Below are positions 1 through 6,612 of a stretch of 17,116 bases of DNA, one piece after another; the first letter of the stretch is position 1; every line of letters begins with the position of its first letter. Source of the DNA: Rhodospirillaceae bacterium (GTDB lineage Bacteria > Pseudomonadota > Alphaproteobacteria > UBA11136); the NCBI GenBank assembly GCA_018663165.1, contig JABJES010000169.1:1-17116 (forward strand). The letters are read 5' to 3'. The position numbers and the translations under genes are program-made. Below the pieces are notes generated by a model, which was not told the origin of the DNA, ran no database searches, and saw only the letters and a program-made list of their open reading frames with translations.

Positions 1-431
1 AAGCCGTCTTCCGCCATATGGTGGAAAGCCAAAATCTCAGCCATGCGATTGAGGCGGATTCCTGTGGCATCACCGATTTTCATGAAGGCGAACCAGCCGA
101 TAGCCGCTCCCGGGAGACCGCCGAGAGCCACGGCTTTGATATGAGCGGCCTGCGCGCCCGGCGGCTTCTGGCGATAGATTATGAGCGCTTTGACTATCTG
201 CTCGCCATGGACGGCTCACATCTGCGTGAAATTCTCGACCGGGGCAAGCGGCTCAAGGCCGATCTTGACCCTGCCAGGGCATGCCTGTTCATGGATTTCG
301 CGCCGCATATGAAATTGCGCGACGTGCCCGACCCCTATTACGGCGGCGATGACGGTTTCGAGCGGGTTCTCGAGATGATCGAAGCCGCTTCACGCGGCCT
401 GATTGAGACCATCCACCGCGACCATCTTTAG
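1..431 (+). CDS. Low-molecular-weight protein tyrosine phosphatase family protein (5' end outside window)
   Basis: The reading frame is open from base 3 and the gene starts upstream of the window. The first visible codons read AVFRHMVE, which in this family follows shortly after the catalytic P-loop (C-x5-R-S), so the active-site cysteine is missing here only because of the window edge. The ATG at base 18 is an internal methionine, not the start. The acid/base loop DPYYGGDDGF near the C-terminus is clear and typical. The family hydrolyses phosphomonoesters, classically phosphotyrosine, in the cytoplasm; some members are reported to act on ribulosamine-5-phosphates. The stop lies 9 bases before a fructosamine-kinase-type gene, so the two are probably cotranscribed, and the partner favours a role in deglycation over tyrosine signalling. 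Family assignment is firm; the substrate is inferred. Confidence 0.93.
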   Translation, partial: AVFRHMVESQNLSHAIEADSCGITDFHEGEPADSRSRETAESHGFDMSGLRARRLLAIDYERFDYLLAMDGSHLREILDRGKRLKADLDPARACLFMDFAPHMKLRDVPDPYYGGDDGFERVLEMIEAASRGLIETIHRDHL

Positions 432-440
432 GCCGGAACG

Positions 441-1319
441 ATGGTGGGTGCCGCCAAGCCACAATTTTTATGCGCCATAGAAAATATCATCGGGGAGACG
501 GTCGCCAACGCTACTCCCCTCGGCGGGGGATGCGTCGGCGAGGTTTACCGTATCGACCTTTCCAGCGGCGAACGCCTTGTCGCCAAGATCGGGAATGAAA
601 GCAGCGACCCGGATGGCGGCCTGGCGCTGGAAGGCTGGATGCTGGAAACCCTGAAAGAGCGCAGCCGCCTTCCCGTCCCGACAATCCTTCATGCCGCCGA
701 CAGCCTGCTGCTGATGGAATACATTGAAGGCGGGGATGAGATAAATGAGGCGGCCCAGGAACACGCGGCTGAACTTCTGGCCGATCTGCATGGCGTCACA
801 GCCCCCCAATTCGGCCTTGAGAAGGACACCCTGATCGGCGGTCTGGCCCAGCCCAACCCCCCCAGTGATTGCTGGCCGGAATTTTTTCGTGACCACCGCC
901 TCCTTTATATGGGCCACCAGGCGATGGCGGCAGGCCGCCTGCCCGGTCCGGTGATGGATCGCCTGGAGCGCTTTGCCGCCCGTATTAAAGAGTGGATCGG
1001 GGAGGTGGCTGAACCAGCGCTCATTCACGGCGATATGTGGGGTGGCAATGTCCTGGCGCGGAAAGGGCGCATCGCCGGCTTTGTCGATCCCGCCATTTAT
1101 TACGCCGACCCAGAGATTGAGCTCGCCTTTTCCACCCTGTTTTCCACCTTCGGCGAGGCCTTTTTCCGCCGTTACCAGGAAATTCGCCCGATCGCGCCGG
1201 GTTTTTTCGAGGAAAGACGGGATATCTACAATCTCTATCCCCTGCTCGTCCATGTGCGGCTGTTCGGCAGCGGTTATGTCGGAGGGGTCGAGGGAATTCT
1301 CACCCGGTTCGGCACATAG
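441..1319 (+). CDS. Fructosamine/ketosamine-3-kinase family protein
   Basis: This 292-residue cytoplasmic kinase of the FN3K family (aminoglycoside-phosphotransferase-like fold) phosphorylates the 3-hydroxyl of protein-bound ketosamines, after which the adduct falls off. Visible elements in order: a glycine-rich nucleotide loop (LGGGCVGEVYRI, about 27-38), the probable ATP-binding lysine (LVAKIG, K49), the hinge-like LMEYIEGG (91-98), the catalytic loop HGDMWGGN (196-203, with H196 and D198) and the metal-binding segment VDPAIYYADPE (215-225). The length is normal for the family. The start is 9 bases after the phosphatase stop and the Shine-Dalgarno sequence is weak, so translational coupling is likely. 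Bacterial members are often better on ribulosamines or erythrulosamines than on fructosamines; which applies here cannot be read from sequence. Confidence 0.92.
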   Translation: MVGAAKPQFLCAIENIIGETVANATPLGGGCVGEVYRIDLSSGERLVAKIGNESSDPDGGLALEGWMLETLKERSRLPVPTILHAADSLLLMEYIEGGDEINEAAQEHAAELLADLHGVTAPQFGLEKDTLIGGLAQPNPPSDCWPEFFRDHRLLYMGHQAMAAGRLPGPVMDRLERFAARIKEWIGEVAEPALIHGDMWGGNVLARKGRIAGFVDPAIYYADPEIELAFSTLFSTFGEAFFRRYQEIRPIAPGFFEERRDIYNLYPLLVHVRLFGSGYVGGVEGILTRFGT

Positions 1320-1339
1320 GGCTTTTTTTAAGCCTTTTT
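1320..1339 (+). terminator. Weak intrinsic terminator after the ketosamine kinase gene
   Basis: GGCTT and AAGCC form a short inverted repeat (1320-1324 and 1330-1334) around five T residues, followed by TTTTT. The stem is only 5 bp, so efficiency is doubtful, but it begins at the base after the stop codon. The rest of 1340-1451 is AT-rich and holds no other clear element. Confidence 0.4.
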
Positions 1340-1451
1340 GGAAACTGGTGGAAAACCCGCGTGATTCAGTCTTTTTTTAATATATAGTCATAAAACCACT
1401 TAGCCGGAGAGGAATTGCCCTCTCGATCAAGAGCGCGGAGAATGAGCAGAG

Positions 1452-2468
1452 ATGAGCGAGGAATCCAACGCCGGTTCCAAAGATGAGGTGATCAAGTTCG
1501 ACCACCCTTTCTTCGAAAAGATGAAAGAAGGCTATTTCCGCAAGGCCAGCGACGGCGTGGCGGTTTTTGTCGTCAAGATGGCCGAAGACGAAGGCAAAGA
1601 CCACCCCGAGGTCCTCCTGCCATTCAAGGGCATCAAGCGGGAATTCGGGATGGAAGAGGACTCGCCCGACGCAAGCATGCTGGACATGGTTGACGAGAGC
1701 CTGAAATTCATCAAGGTGCTGCGCGTCGGCGATGCGATCCCCCTCGAAGTCCTGACCGGCGAAGCATCCTGGGAAGTTTCCGACCGTGACCGTAATATTG
1801 CCTATCAGCGCATCACCCTGCAGCTTGTCACCTGGATGACTGGCGATGAGATGAAGGCTTCCAGCCCCGAAGACTTGATGCAGCTTGTCGAAAACGAAGA
1901 GATCAAGACCAAGATCAACGAGGCTTTTGAAGAAGCGGCGGAGAAAATGGGCCTGGGTCGCGACAACAAGGAAGAGGTGGTTAATCTTATCGGCACCCTG
2001 GCCGAAGAGTTGGCCCATATCGAGGCCCTGCGCACTCGTTTTGAAGGCGTCATAATGATGGTAAGCAAGATCAGGGAACTGGGAAAAGTTTACAGCAATG
2101 AAAAAGGCGTGCTTGAGTATCTACAACCGATCACCCAGCTCATCATCATCGCGAAAAATGAATACCAGGCATTGTTTGACCAGATTGATGCCCAGACCGG
2201 CGAGATTATCGCCGTCCTGCGCAACATCGGTGCCCAGACCAAATATATTCATCAGGTCCGGGATGACCTTTACTGCCGCCTTATAGTCTGGGACGAGATG
2301 TTCAAACTGTGGAAAGCACAGAATGCTTCACGCTCTCTTCAAACTGAAGAGTTGTTGCGCAAGACCTATCAATTCCTTGCGCCGCGATTCATGCAGGAAG
2401 ATAAATGGGTGCTGTTCTCGCAACTTCAGGATAAGAAGGGGGAAATGAAAACCGCCATGCGCTGGTAG
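1452..2468 (+). CDS. Hypothetical protein, 338 residues, helical and charged
   Basis: I do not recognise this protein. It has no signal peptide and no membrane segment, so it should be cytoplasmic. It starts with an acidic segment, followed by a compact part containing FDHPFFEKMKEGYF and GDAIPLEVLTGEASWEVS (to about residue 110). A long, mostly helical part with many Glu, Lys and Leu residues follows (about 120-290) and could be coiled coil. The C-terminus is LFSQLQDKKGEMKTAMRW. The chosen ATG has GGAG 11 bases upstream; another ATG at 1442 is out of frame and stops after 14 codons. It stands alone between a weak terminator and a convergent gene pair, so context gives no role. Sustained codon bias over the full length and a clean start and stop support a real gene. 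Confidence 0.8.
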   Translation: MSEESNAGSKDEVIKFDHPFFEKMKEGYFRKASDGVAVFVVKMAEDEGKDHPEVLLPFKGIKREFGMEEDSPDASMLDMVDESLKFIKVLRVGDAIPLEVLTGEASWEVSDRDRNIAYQRITLQLVTWMTGDEMKASSPEDLMQLVENEEIKTKINEAFEEAAEKMGLGRDNKEEVVNLIGTLAEELAHIEALRTRFEGVIMMVSKIRELGKVYSNEKGVLEYLQPITQLIIIAKNEYQALFDQIDAQTGEIIAVLRNIGAQTKYIHQVRDDLYCRLIVWDEMFKLWKAQNASRSLQTEELLRKTYQFLAPRFMQEDKWVLFSQLQDKKGEMKTAMRW

Positions 2469-2515
2469 CCGCTGACGCCTTAAAAGTTTTCACCCCTTAA
2501 GCCCTCAGCCAGCTC

Positions 2516-3055
2516 TTAAGCCCCCAGAGGGTACCGCGCCTCAACCCGATAGATCGGCCCCTGGGGGCGCAAAAAACTCGAAAACAGACAAAACTCACTG
2601 ACCGTAAAAGGCCCTGTCTCAAAAAGACTGTTTCCCGCCAGATAGGGGCCAAGCCCCTTGGGTAAGGCATGCTTGAACCGGGCAAGGGTCACATGGGGGG
2701 TGAACCGACGGTGTTCGGGGGGAAACCCGATCCTTTGCACCATTGCCTCAACCCGGCCCTGAAGATCGTCCAGCCCGGCATTTTCGACGACCCCCGCCCA
2801 TAGCATCCGGGGATGACGCTGGGGACCAAAGGTGCCGAGGCCTTTCAAAGCCAGATCAAAAGAAGTCCCCTCAACCCGGATCAGGGCGTCGTCGAGGTCC
2901 TGGGCCGCCCCCTCGTCAATGTCACCGATAAAGCGCAGGGAAAGGTGCAGGTTTTCAAGAGCCACCCATTTAGCGCCGGGAAGTCCACTGCAAAGAGAGG
3001 CCAGCCGGTCGCACACTGTTTGCGAGAGCTCAAGGCCGATAAAAAGCCGGATCAT
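2516..3055 (-). CDS. thpR: RNA 2',3'-cyclic phosphodiesterase (2'-5' RNA ligase family)
   Basis: This 179-residue member of the 2H phosphoesterase superfamily has both signature motifs: HLSL (H37-x-S39) in the context ENLHLSLRFIGD, and HVTL (H121-x-T123) in the context RFTPHVTLARFK. The two histidines form the catalytic pair that hydrolyses 2',3'-cyclic phosphodiester ends of RNA; the historic name 2'-5' RNA ligase comes from an in vitro side reaction. The N-terminus MIRLFIGLEL is typical and the length is normal. The gene follows the aldo/keto reductase gene on the same strand after 26 bases, so the two are likely one transcript. It converges on the 338-residue gene with 47 bases between the stops. 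Confidence 0.95.
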   Translation of the reverse strand: MIRLFIGLELSQTVCDRLASLCSGLPGAKWVALENLHLSLRFIGDIDEGAAQDLDDALIRVEGTSFDLALKGLGTFGPQRHPRMLWAGVVENAGLDDLQGRVEAMVQRIGFPPEHRRFTPHVTLARFKHALPKGLGPYLAGNSLFETGPFTVSEFCLFSSFLRPQGPIYRVEARYPLGA

Positions 3056-3081
3056 GGCGCGCCCCTGCCCTTCGCCGCCGC

Positions 3082-4119
3082 TTAGGGGCTGGGGTCGGGG
3101 TTTTGTCGATGGACCGCCTCAATCGCCTCGATCACCTCATCGGAAAGGGTGATCTCAAAGCTGGCAATATTGGCCTTGAGCTGGTCCATATTTGTTGCGC
3201 CGATAATATTACTGGTCAAAAAAGGACGCGAATTTACATAAGCCAGCGCCATCTGCGCCGGATCAAGACCATGGTCACGGGCAATGGCGACATAGGCCTT
3301 TGTTGCAGCACGGGCGCGATCATTTGTATAGCGGGTGAAAATATCGCCAAACAGCGTCAGCCGCGCACCTTTGGGCGTCGCCCCGTCGAGATATTTGCCC
3401 GCGAGAACCCCAAAACCGAGCGGCGAATAAGCAAGCAGGCCGCAATCCTCGCGAATCGCCACCTCGGCCAGCCCAACCTCAAAACTGCGATTAAGCAGAC
3501 TATAGGGGTTCTGGATCGAGACCATACGCGGCCAGCCGCGCGCCTCGGCCAGGGCGATAAATTTCATCGCCCCCCAGGGGGTCTCGTTTGAAAGGCCGAT
3601 ATGACGAACCTTCCCGGCCTTTACCAGATCATCAAGAACCTGCAACTGATCTTCCAGAGGTGCGATCTCTTCTTCGTCATGGACATAGCCGAGCTGGCCG
3701 AAATAATTGGCTTTCCGGTCGGGCCAATGGAGCTGATAGAGATCCACATAATCTGTGTTGAGGCGTTTCAGGCTTTCGTCCAATGCCGCCTCGATCTGCT
3801 CGCGGGTCAACCGTGTATCGCCACCCCGAAACCATGTCATCCCCGAGCGCCCGGTGACCTTGGAGGCGAGAACCACCTTGTCCCGGTTGCCCCTGGCCTT
3901 CAGCCAGTTGCCGATAATGGTTTCGGTGCTGCCCTGGGTTTCGGCCTTCGGCGGTACCGCATAAAGCTCAGCGGTATCGATAAAATTGATCCCCGCATCA
4001 AGGGCGTAATCGAGCTGTTCAAAGGCTTGCGCCTCATTGTTCTGCTCACCCCAGGTCATGGTGCCGAGACAGATCAGGCTGACCTTAGGGCCGTTGCCGC
4101 CCAGATTTCGATATTCCAT
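3082..4119 (-). CDS. tas: NADP(H)-dependent aldo/keto reductase, Tas type
   Basis: A 345-residue aldo/keto reductase with a (beta/alpha)8 barrel. The catalytic tetrad is visible: D48 and Y53 in FIDTAELYAVPP, K87 in LASKVTG, and H131 in YQLHWPD. Other segments (LGTMTWGEQN, SIQNPYSLLNRSFEVGLAE, GATNMDQLKANI) match what I recall of Escherichia coli Tas, which has about the same length. The frame is open 20 codons further upstream, but the ATG at 4119 is preferred: it gives the family N-terminus MEYRNLG and has an AAGGGAAG ribosome site about 6 bases upstream. Tas-type enzymes reduce carbonyl compounds with NADPH; the natural substrate is not known to me. It is the first gene of a probable tas-thpR operon, with a palindrome 60 bp upstream. 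Confidence 0.93.
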   Translation of the reverse strand: MEYRNLGGNGPKVSLICLGTMTWGEQNNEAQAFEQLDYALDAGINFIDTAELYAVPPKAETQGSTETIIGNWLKARGNRDKVVLASKVTGRSGMTWFRGGDTRLTREQIEAALDESLKRLNTDYVDLYQLHWPDRKANYFGQLGYVHDEEEIAPLEDQLQVLDDLVKAGKVRHIGLSNETPWGAMKFIALAEARGWPRMVSIQNPYSLLNRSFEVGLAEVAIREDCGLLAYSPLGFGVLAGKYLDGATPKGARLTLFGDIFTRYTNDRARAATKAYVAIARDHGLDPAQMALAYVNSRPFLTSNIIGATNMDQLKANIASFEITLSDEVIEAIEAVHRQNPDPSP

Positions 4120-4179
4120 TGTTTTCTTCCCTTTGCCGAATTTAGAAAAAGCAGGGGCCAGACACCCCCGTATAGCCAT

Positions 4180-4191
4180 ATAACCGGTTAT
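4180..4191. promoter_or_regulatory. Perfect 12-bp palindrome upstream of tas (possible operator)
   Basis: ATAACCGGTTAT reads the same on both strands. It lies 61 bp upstream of the tas start, in the 234-bp divergent gap between tas and the small exported-protein gene. Its place and symmetry suit a dimeric repressor. No neighbouring regulator gene is present, so the binder is unknown. Confidence 0.4.
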
Positions 4192-4254
4192 GAGAAATTT
4201 CGCCGTTTACGGAGAATCCGACAAGAGGAAAATCATCCGGTGCCTTTCCACAAC

Positions 4255-4276
4255 AATGCCGGAAAAATGCCGGAAA
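4255..4276. repeat. Perfect tandem duplication of an 11-bp unit
   Basis: AATGCCGGAAA occurs twice head to tail (4255-4265 and 4266-4276) in the divergent gap between tas and the gene starting at 4354. It is about one helical turn per unit, so it could be a paired protein site or a simple slippage duplication. Confidence 0.6.
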
Positions 4277-4353
4277 GCGCCACAGAAATGACATGATTCG
4301 ACACCAGACTGAATATACGGCTCGTTTCCCCGATATTTATTAACGGAGGCCTC

Positions 4354-4764
4354 ATGGCTGCGCGTTACCCCTCTATTTGCAGATCCAAACCCATCCAGAT
4401 GGCAGTTTTCGCCCTGGTGCTTGCTCTCGCCACGCCGATGAGCGCGCCTTTGGCCGGAGAAACCGCCCCCCAAGACGGGCGCAGCCAACGGGAAAAAGCC
4501 CTGGACATGACCGGCGAGGCGATGGACAGGCTGCTTGGCGCCCTAACGCTTCTGATGCGCTCCATCCCCCGCTATGCGGTCCCGGAAGTATTGGAAAACG
4601 GTGATATCCTGATCCGCCGTCTGCCCCAGCAGGGGGACGACGAGGCAACACCGGAAAACCGGCCCCGCAACGGGCAACAGAACGAACAACGGAATAAAAC
4701 ATGGGGCCCGCCAGATGATGAAAAAGGCAGCTATCCGGCGCTGAAAGACGATCTGGACACCTGA
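4354..4764 (+). CDS. Small exported protein with a C-terminal PEVLENGDILIRR segment
   Basis: A 136-residue protein with an N-terminal signal peptide: a basic start (RYPSICRSKP), a hydrophobic core (MAVFALVLALATPMSA) and a likely cleavage near APLAG-ET. The mature part has a helix (EAMDRLLGALTLLMRSI), then YAVPEVLENGDILIRRL, then a low-complexity tail rich in Gln, Asn, Asp, Glu and Pro. Small alphaproteobacterial secreted proteins with a Y-x-P-E-x-L-x-N-G-D-I-x-I-R-R stretch are common and are often mislabelled as AAA+ ATPase; I see no ATPase motif here. GGAGG sits 4 bases before the ATG. Function is unknown; the likely location is the periplasm. Confidence 0.75.
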   Translation: MAARYPSICRSKPIQMAVFALVLALATPMSAPLAGETAPQDGRSQREKALDMTGEAMDRLLGALTLLMRSIPRYAVPEVLENGDILIRRLPQQGDDEATPENRPRNGQQNEQRNKTWGPPDDEKGSYPALKDDLDT

Positions 4765-4791
4765 TTTATCCCCATTCTCAGGTTGTAAATA

Positions 4792-4819
4792 TTGATTTTT
4801 GGCAGATTTATGCCATATT
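4792..4819 (+). promoter_or_regulatory. Predicted sigma70-type promoter with extended -10 for the Bax1-I family gene
   Basis: TTGATT (4792-4797) and CATATT (4814-4819) are separated by 16 bases, and TG lies at the extended -10 position (4811-4812). The expected start of transcription is about 4826, giving a leader of roughly 57 bases before the ATG at 4883. This is prediction by consensus only. Confidence 0.4.
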
Positions 4820-4842
4820 CCCATCTGGTAAAGACAGATGGG
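4820..4842. promoter_or_regulatory. Inverted repeat at the predicted transcription start (operator or leader hairpin)
   Basis: CCCATCTG (4820-4827) and CAGATGGG (4835-4842) are perfect complements around a 7-base loop. The repeat begins right after the predicted -10 element and covers the expected +1, so it is either an operator or a hairpin at the 5' end of the mRNA. It is followed by TCGTTTTG, so weak termination of the upstream transcript is a third option. Confidence 0.5.
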
Positions 4843-4882
4843 TCGTTTTGCAAAGAACTTAATAAGACAAAGGATTACAAGA

Positions 4883-5638
4883 ATGGCTTTAGGCTCCGAC
4901 AACCAATACGCAACCACCACTGCTGGCGCCGGCGCGCAGATCGATGCCGGTCTGCGCAGCTACATGCTCCAGGTATACAATTACATGGCCTCAGGCCTGG
5001 CGCTGACCGGGATCGTCGCCTGGCTGACCGCAATGGCTTCGGTGGTGACGGGTGATAGCGGCCAGATCGTCGGCCTGACATCCTTCGGCGACACCCTCTT
5101 TAACTCACCCCTGAAATGGGTGGTAATGCTGGCACCGCTCGGCTTCGTCTTTTTCCTCTCGGCAAAGATTCAGACCATGCGCTTTTCCACCGCCCAAATT
5201 ACCTTCTGGGCTTTCGCCGGGATCATGGGTCTGTCGCTTGGCTCGATCTTCATCGTCTTTACCGGTGCCTCAATTACCCGGGTATTTTTCATCTCGGCCA
5301 GCGTCTTCGGCGCCATGAGCCTTTACGGCTATACCACCAAAAAGGATCTCTCGGGCTGGGGCTCGTTCCTGTTCATGGGATTGATCGGCATCATCATCGC
5401 CTCAATCGTCAACATCTTCATCGGCTCAACGATGATGGAATTTGCCATCTCGGTCATCGGCGTTCTGATCTTCACCGGGCTTACCGCCTATGACACCCAG
5501 AAGATCAAGCAGATTTATTCTGCCGCTGACGGCACCGAGACCGCTGGCAAAAAGGCACTGATGGGGGCGCTGTCGCTTTATCTCGACTTCATCAATCTCT
5601 TCTTGATGCTGCTGCGCCTGTTCGGCGAGCGTCGTTAA
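4883..5638 (+). CDS. Bax inhibitor-1/YccA family membrane protein
   Basis: A 251-residue inner-membrane protein with seven predicted membrane helices after a soluble N-terminus of about 25 residues (YATTTAGAGAQIDAGLRSYM). Family marks include LRSYMLQVYNYMASGLALTGIVAW at the first helix, AYDTQKIKQIY after helix six, and the ending LYLDFINLFLMLLRLFGERR. Members form the TMBIM/YccA family, linked to calcium leak and membrane-protein quality control; the exact role in this organism is unknown. The ATG at 4883 is chosen because AGGA stands 8 bases upstream and MALGSDN begins a typical alphaproteobacterial N-terminus; the ATG at 4838 lies inside the inverted repeat and has no ribosome site. It is a single-gene unit with its own predicted promoter and a strong terminator. 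Confidence 0.95.
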   Translation: MALGSDNQYATTTAGAGAQIDAGLRSYMLQVYNYMASGLALTGIVAWLTAMASVVTGDSGQIVGLTSFGDTLFNSPLKWVVMLAPLGFVFFLSAKIQTMRFSTAQITFWAFAGIMGLSLGSIFIVFTGASITRVFFISASVFGAMSLYGYTTKKDLSGWGSFLFMGLIGIIIASIVNIFIGSTMMEFAISVIGVLIFTGLTAYDTQKIKQIYSAADGTETAGKKALMGALSLYLDFINLFLMLLRLFGERR

Positions 5639-5660
5639 AAAGAAACGACCATAATAACAA

Positions 5661-5690
5661 AAGCCGGGGATTTACGTCCCCGGCTTTTTT
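5661..5690. terminator. Strong bidirectional intrinsic terminator
   Basis: AAGCCGGGGA (5661-5670) pairs perfectly with TCCCCGGCTT (5677-5686) around a 6-base loop, followed by TTTT; read from the other strand the stem is also followed by a T run. It separates the convergent Bax1-I family gene and the tadG-tadE-tadE operon and should stop transcription from both sides. Confidence 0.93.
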
Positions 5691-5716
5691 GTGTCCAAAA
5701 TTTAAAGTCGTGTTCT

Positions 5717-6118
5717 TTAATCAAGGTCGATCGGCACCCGTGATTTCGCCTGCAGCGTGATGACCGGAATTTTTAACAAGGGGACGATCGAATTGAACTC
5801 AAAGGTGGCTGTGATCGACATAAATTCGTCGGCGCCGGTTGTTTCCTCCGCCGCCGTCACCGTTGCGGCGCTCAGACTTGCCGGCAATTTCCCCTCGGCA
5901 TAGGCCTGGATTTCAGCGGTTGTTTTACTCGTATAGACGAGACTATAGCGCCCGGCTTCCTCGACCGCGAACTGCAAGGTACTTTTGATCCAGAAGGCGC
6001 GACCGAACTCGACAATCCCGAACATCATGATCAGGAATATCGGCGCGACAATGGCGAACTCCACCGCCGAAGCGCCACGGCTATTCCTAAGCCAACTCAG
6101 GATGCCCCGCCGCGCCAT
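5717..6118 (-). CDS. tadE: TadE-like pseudopilin, second copy
   Basis: A 133-residue minor pilin-like protein of the Tad pilus. It has a short basic leader (MARRGILSWLRNSR), then the prepilin-type site G-ASAVEF with Glu and Phe at +5 and +6, then a hydrophobic helix (AIVAPIFLIMMFGIVEFG). The rest is a periplasmic domain ending in TLQAKSRVPIDLD. CpaA/TadV-type prepilin peptidases cut such proteins after the glycine. The start codon overlaps the stop of the preceding tadE-like gene by one base (TGATG), so translation is coupled. It is the last gene of the minus-strand tadG operon and could equally be named tadF. Confidence 0.88.
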   Translation of the reverse strand: MARRGILSWLRNSRGASAVEFAIVAPIFLIMMFGIVEFGRAFWIKSTLQFAVEEAGRYSLVYTSKTTAEIQAYAEGKLPASLSAATVTAAEETTGADEFMSITATFEFNSIVPLLKIPVITLQAKSRVPIDLD

Positions 6119-6588
6119 CAGTCTATCCGCACCGTGTTTGAGCCGGTCATAGTGATGTTCGGGATGAACAAGGCGCTAAAGATATAGGTCGCCGAAACCG
6201 TCGCAAGGCCGCGCGTCGTACCGGCGCAAGAAGATGCACAAGAAACCATGGCAATCGTATCACATTCGCAAAAGACGGTAACCGTCACATCACCGGTGGT
6301 GATCGTAAGGTTGGCGGCGTCAACCACCGCCTGTTGGATAGACGCCGTGTTGGTCCCGGCCAGGGTATCTGTGTTGTCGAGAAGAGCATATTGAGACCCG
6401 GCGCGCACGGCGCTGACCAATTCCATCTTGTGAAACATGGCAAGCCCATAATCCACCAGGCCCAAAAGCATAATCATAATAACCGGGGTGAGAAGAGCAA
6501 ATTCAACCGCGCTGACTCCGCTATTTTCCGTGGCAAGCCGACGTATTCCACCACCCAGTTTCCTGAATATTTTCCTCGATATTTTCAT
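6118..6588 (-). CDS. tadE: TadE-like pseudopilin, first copy
   Basis: A 156-residue Tad pseudopilin. The leader is basic (MKISRKIFRKLGGGIRRL), followed by the processing site G-VSAVEF with Glu at +5 and Phe at +6, then a hydrophobic segment (ALLTPVIMIMLLGLVDYGLAM). The periplasmic part contains a cysteine cluster (FCECDT, then VSCASSCAG), also seen in other TadE proteins and likely to form disulfides. It lies 24 bases after tadG and overlaps the next tadE-like gene by one base. The ribosome site is weak, which suggests translation coupled to tadG. Confidence 0.88.
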   Translation of the reverse strand: MKISRKIFRKLGGGIRRLATENSGVSAVEFALLTPVIMIMLLGLVDYGLAMFHKMELVSAVRAGSQYALLDNTDTLAGTNTASIQQAVVDAANLTITTGDVTVTVFCECDTIAMVSCASSCAGTTRGLATVSATYIFSALFIPNITMTGSNTVRID

Positions 6589-6612
6589 CGCCGTTGCTTT
6601 CTCTCGTCACCC

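Noticed and set aside
468..1253. Minus-strand open frame of 261 codons
   Set aside because: It lies antisense to the ketosamine kinase gene, whose motifs are unmistakable.
1377..2018. Minus-strand open frame of 213 codons
   Set aside because: It mirrors the 338-residue gene and reads as low-information shadow sequence without a ribosome site context.
2496..2523. Direct repeat CTTAAGCCC twice between convergent stops
   Set aside because: It is short, lies partly in the thpR 3' end, and has no associated structure; probably chance.
3601..4296. Plus-strand open frame of 231 codons
   Set aside because: It is antisense to tas and runs into the intergenic region; no family resemblance.
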